From ZLKRG08 sp963977625 (GTDB taxonomy: Bacteria; Actinomycetota; Actinomycetes; Nanopelagicales; Nanopelagicaceae), in NCBI GenBank assembly GCA_963977625.1, contig CAXBPX010000055.1, forward strand, positions 1 through 8,894: 8,894 bases of DNA. Reading direction: 5' to 3'. Made by a program: the position numbers and the translations under genes. Under the pieces are notes generated by a model. The model saw only the letters and a list, made by a program, of their open reading frames with translations. It made no database searches and had not been told where the DNA came from. How positions within the stretch are numbered: position 1 is the first letter of the stretch; every line of letters begins with the position of its first letter. Shown here one piece after another: positions 6,418-8,894 of the stretch.

Positions 6418-7653
6418 ATGAATTTCCAAGCACCTAAAGGTGTAAGCGAATACATTCCGCCTCGCTCTGCACTTTTTGAATATGTGCGAGATCATCTCTG
6501 TGCACCAGCAAAATCTGCGGGATACGATTACATGGAATTGCCAGTGTTTGAAGATACCTCACTCTTTGCTCGAGGTGTTGGCGAATCTACAGATATCGTT
6601 TCTAAAGAGATGTACACCTTCGAAGATCGTGGTGGCAGATCAATTACTTTAAGGCCAGAAGGAACTGCTGGTGTAATGCGAGCAGTAATCGAACATGGTT
6701 TAGATCGCGGCCAACTCCCAGTCAAAGTTTTATATTCCGGAGCTTATTTCCGAGCGGAACGTCCACAAAAGGGAAGATATCGTCAGTTCTATCAGGTTGG
6801 CATCGAAGCGATTGGCTTGGATGATCCGCTAATTGATGCTGAAGTAATTTGGTTGGCTGACCAAGCATTTAAAAATATTGGATTGAAAAATTATCGATTA
6901 GAAATTACCTCATTGGGAGATGCGCAATCCAGGGCAGCGCATCGCACGGATCTATTAAAGTTTTATGAAACATTAAATTTAGATGAAGCCACAGCAACTA
7001 GAGCAAAATTAAATCCATTGCGACTTTTTGACGATAAACGACCAGAAATGGTTGCGGCGATGCAGAATGCGCCGGTCTTACTCGATTATTTAAGTGAAAA
7101 TTCCAAGAACCATTTCGCGAAAGTTCGGGAGTATTTGGATCAATTGGGAGTTAAATACGAAATTAATTCCAGGTTAGTGCGCGGTTTTGATTACTACACC
7201 GGTACTACTTTTGAATTTATTCATACTGGGCTCGGTGCACAATCGGCAATTGGTGGCGGCGGACGTTATGACAAATTAATGAGCGAACTAGGCGGCCAAG
7301 ATTTATCTGGTATTGGATGGGGACTAGGTGTAGATCGAACTATTCTGGCTGCGGAAGAAGAAGGCGTGGTTCCTATTGGTTTAGGCAACCCGGATCTTTT
7401 TATGGTGCCACTTGGCACACAAGCTGCTGCTCTGAAAATTGCTACGCAATTAAGAGCGCAAGGCAAAGTAGTTGAGATCGCATTTGGTGAGCGCGCATTA
7501 AAAGGCGCTATGAAAGCTGCCGATAAATCTGGCGCAAAGTATGTGGTGGTACTTGGTGAAGCAGAGGTCACATCTGGTGAAGTTGAGCTAAAAACTATGT
7601 CAACTGGAGATACAAAGACGGTTAGAATTAGCGACCTCTTAAAGAATCTGTAA
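6418..7653 (+). CDS. hisS: Histidyl-tRNA synthetase
   Basis: HisRS is a class II enzyme that charges tRNA-His with histidine using ATP in the cytoplasm, normally as a dimer. The 411 residues match the usual length. Visible in order are the N-terminal FQAPKGVSEYIPP, motif 1 around YMELPVFEDTSLFARGVGE (about 38-56), TLRPEGTAGVMRA (about 77-89), motif 2 FRAERPQKGRYRQFYQVGIE (111-130), the histidine-binding RGFDYYTGTTFEF (255-267), GGGGRYDKLM (279-288), motif 3 GLGVDR (302-307) and the anticodon-binding domain (about 325-411). The histidine motif reads RGFDYY where RGLDYY is usual, a conservative change. S226 and S229 stand where I recall a Cys-x-x-Cys pair in Streptomyces-type enzymes. The start fits family N-termini, which begin a few residues before PKG. 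It sits 22 bases after the hydrolase gene and 26 before aspS, so the three are probably one operon. Confidence 0.97.
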   Translation: MNFQAPKGVSEYIPPRSALFEYVRDHLCAPAKSAGYDYMELPVFEDTSLFARGVGESTDIVSKEMYTFEDRGGRSITLRPEGTAGVMRAVIEHGLDRGQLPVKVLYSGAYFRAERPQKGRYRQFYQVGIEAIGLDDPLIDAEVIWLADQAFKNIGLKNYRLEITSLGDAQSRAAHRTDLLKFYETLNLDEATATRAKLNPLRLFDDKRPEMVAAMQNAPVLLDYLSENSKNHFAKVREYLDQLGVKYEINSRLVRGFDYYTGTTFEFIHTGLGAQSAIGGGGRYDKLMSELGGQDLSGIGWGLGVDRTILAAEEEGVVPIGLGNPDLFMVPLGTQAAALKIATQLRAQGKVVEIAFGERALKGAMKAADKSGAKYVVVLGEAEVTSGEVELKTMSTGDTKTVRISDLLKNL

Positions 7654-7669
7654 ACGAAAAAAAGAACTT

Positions 7670-7674
7670 AAGGA
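7670..7674 (+). promoter_or_regulatory. Ribosome binding site of aspS
   Basis: AAGGA ends 5 bases before the ATG at 7680. An in-frame TAA (7677-7679) directly precedes that ATG, so together they fix the aspS start. Confidence 0.7.
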
Positions 7675-7679
7675 TCTAA

Positions 7680-8894
7680 ATGCTTCGCACCCACAATGCA
7701 GGTGAATTGCGCGCCAGCCATGTTGGCCAAACCATCACGCTTACTGGATGGGTTGCGCGCCGCAGAGATCATGGTGGAGTTGCATTTATAGATCTTCGAG
7801 ATGGTTCTGGCTGGTGCCAGGTAGTAATTAATGATGAAGCTACTGCTGGCTCATTGCGCGCCGAATGGTGTTTAAGAATAGTTGGAGAAGTCATCGCTCG
7901 TCCTGCTGGCTCTGAGAACACCAAAACCCCAACTGGCGAAATTGAAGTGGTTGCTAAAGAGGTAACCGTATTATCCGAAGCAGCACCGCTTCCATTTCCA
8001 GTGGATTCAGGTGACGATGTAGAAATTTCCGAAGAGGTGCGGCTTAAGTATCGTTATTTAGATTTAAGACGAGAAAAGCCTGCCGCTAATTTACGTTTAC
8101 GTTCTAAAGTAACTTCAGTTATTCGGCGTTTGATGGAGGCTGAAGAATTTTATGAAATTGAAACACCTTATTTAACTCGTTCGACTCCCGAAGGCGCGCG
8201 AGATTTCCTAGTACCAGTGCGCTTGCAACCAGGATCTTGGTATGCACTTCCACAATCTCCACAATTATTTAAGCAGCTGTTAATGGTGGCAGGGATGGAA
8301 CGTTATTACCAAATTGCCCGTTGTTTCCGCGATGAAGATTTTCGCGCCGATCGTCAACCAGAGTTCACGCAATTAGATATTGAGATGTCATTTATTGACC
8401 AAGAAGATATTCTAAATTTAATCGAAAAACTCTTAGTTCAAATTTGGAAAGAAGTTAAGAACTACCAAATTCCACTGCCAATTGCGCGGATGACCTATAA
8501 AGATGCCATGGATCGTTTTGGATCTGATAAACCTGATTTACGTTTTGGTTATGAACTAACTGAAATGACGCAATTCTTTAAAGATACGACATTCCGCGTA
8601 TTCCAAGCACCTTATGTAGGCGCAGTAGTGATGCCAGGCGGTGCAGATTCGCCAAGACGCGAATTAGATGGTTGGCAGGATTGGGCGAAAGCCCGAGGCG
8701 CTAAAGGCCTTGCTTATATTTTGGTGCAAAACGATGGCACTTTAGCTGGCCCAGTAGCCAAAAATTTATCTGAAAGTGAAATTGCAGGAGTTGCGCAAAC
8801 GGCAGGTGCAAAACCTGGTGATGCGATTTTCTTTGCCGCCGGAACCAAGAGTGAATCGCAAGCTCTACTTGGCGCAGTTCGTTTAGAAATCGGC
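7680..8894 (+). CDS. aspS: Aspartyl-tRNA synthetase, 5' part (3' end outside window)
   Basis: AspRS is a class II enzyme that charges tRNA with aspartate in the cytoplasm. The frame is open from ATG 7680 to the last base, giving 405 residues of an expected 590 or so. The N-terminal OB-fold anticodon-binding domain (about 1-105) contains TGWVARRRDHGG and FIDLRDGSG. Motif 1 and the flipping-loop region follow (FYEIETPYLTRSTPEGARDF, about 157-176), then LPQSPQLFKQLLMVAG (190-205) and motif 2 RCFRDEDFRADRQPEFTQLD (214-233). The last 110 or so residues are the bacterial GAD-type insertion domain. Motif 3 lies beyond the window. His31 in RRRDHGG is the residue associated with non-discriminating bacterial AspRS, which also charges tRNA-Asn; discriminating enzymes usually have Leu there. 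The start is fixed by the in-frame stop immediately upstream and the ribosome binding site. It follows hisS by 26 bases. Confidence 0.96.
   Translation, partial: MLRTHNAGELRASHVGQTITLTGWVARRRDHGGVAFIDLRDGSGWCQVVINDEATAGSLRAEWCLRIVGEVIARPAGSENTKTPTGEIEVVAKEVTVLSEAAPLPFPVDSGDDVEISEEVRLKYRYLDLRREKPAANLRLRSKVTSVIRRLMEAEEFYEIETPYLTRSTPEGARDFLVPVRLQPGSWYALPQSPQLFKQLLMVAGMERYYQIARCFRDEDFRADRQPEFTQLDIEMSFIDQEDILNLIEKLLVQIWKEVKNYQIPLPIARMTYKDAMDRFGSDKPDLRFGYELTEMTQFFKDTTFRVFQAPYVGAVVMPGGADSPRRELDGWQDWAKARGAKGLAYILVQNDGTLAGPVAKNLSESEIAGVAQTAGAKPGDAIFFAAGTKSESQALLGAVRLEIG

Noticed and set aside
7266..7571. Minus-strand open frame of 101 codons inside hisS
   Set aside because: It overlaps the HisRS catalytic and anticodon-binding regions, shows no family resemblance and has no upstream signals.
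7654..7679. A-rich spacer between hisS and aspS as a terminator or separate promoter
   Set aside because: There is no inverted repeat and no paired -35/-10 elements; the A-run simply precedes the aspS ribosome binding site.

Overview
The window is a block of bacterial core genes with about 43-45% G+C by eye. It reads as the chromosome of a low-GC actinobacterium. SecF, the Rel synthetase/hydrolase, the DUF349 protein, histidyl-tRNA synthetase and aspartyl-tRNA synthetase all resemble actinobacterial versions. The order secD-secF-rel-(DUF349, opposite strand)-metallo-hydrolase-hisS-aspS matches the classic actinobacterial neighbourhood. Low GC, very short gaps and a stop-codon overlap fit a streamlined lineage such as the freshwater acI group (Nanopelagicales). 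That placement is inference, not proof.

Layout. Positions 1-1057 hold the 3' part of secD, followed after 3 bases by secF (1061-2122). After 20 bases comes a bifunctional (p)ppGpp synthetase/hydrolase (2143-4308). A convergent DUF349-repeat gene (4305-5627, minus) shares four bases with the end of rel. A 108-base divergent intergenic region (5628-5735) carries two perfect inverted repeats and promoter-like elements. It is followed by a metallo-beta-lactamase-fold hydrolase (5736-6395), hisS (6418-7653) and aspS (7680 to the window end, incomplete). No stretch over 300 bases lacks a gene. I saw no tRNA, rRNA, CRISPR array, insertion sequence, attachment site or convincing intrinsic terminator.

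How the genes fit together. SecD and SecF form the membrane accessory complex that uses the proton gradient to help Sec export. Rel sets the alarmone level in response to amino-acid starvation, which it senses through uncharged tRNA on ribosomes. HisRS and AspRS charge tRNAs and so determine that signal. DUF349 proteins are poorly understood; an actinobacterial copy commonly lies beside rel. The hydrolase gene is a frequent upstream neighbour of hisS in actinobacteria, and its substrate is unknown.

I found no exotic new system. The points most worth a second look are the divergent regulatory region with a likely leaderless promoter, the rel/DUF349 stop-codon overlap, the apparent absence of apt and of a cyclophilin gene from the usual order, a histidine in AspRS that points to a non-discriminating enzyme, a Ser-x-x-Ser in HisRS where relatives often have Cys-x-x-Cys, and a near-exact 77-residue periodicity in the DUF349 protein.
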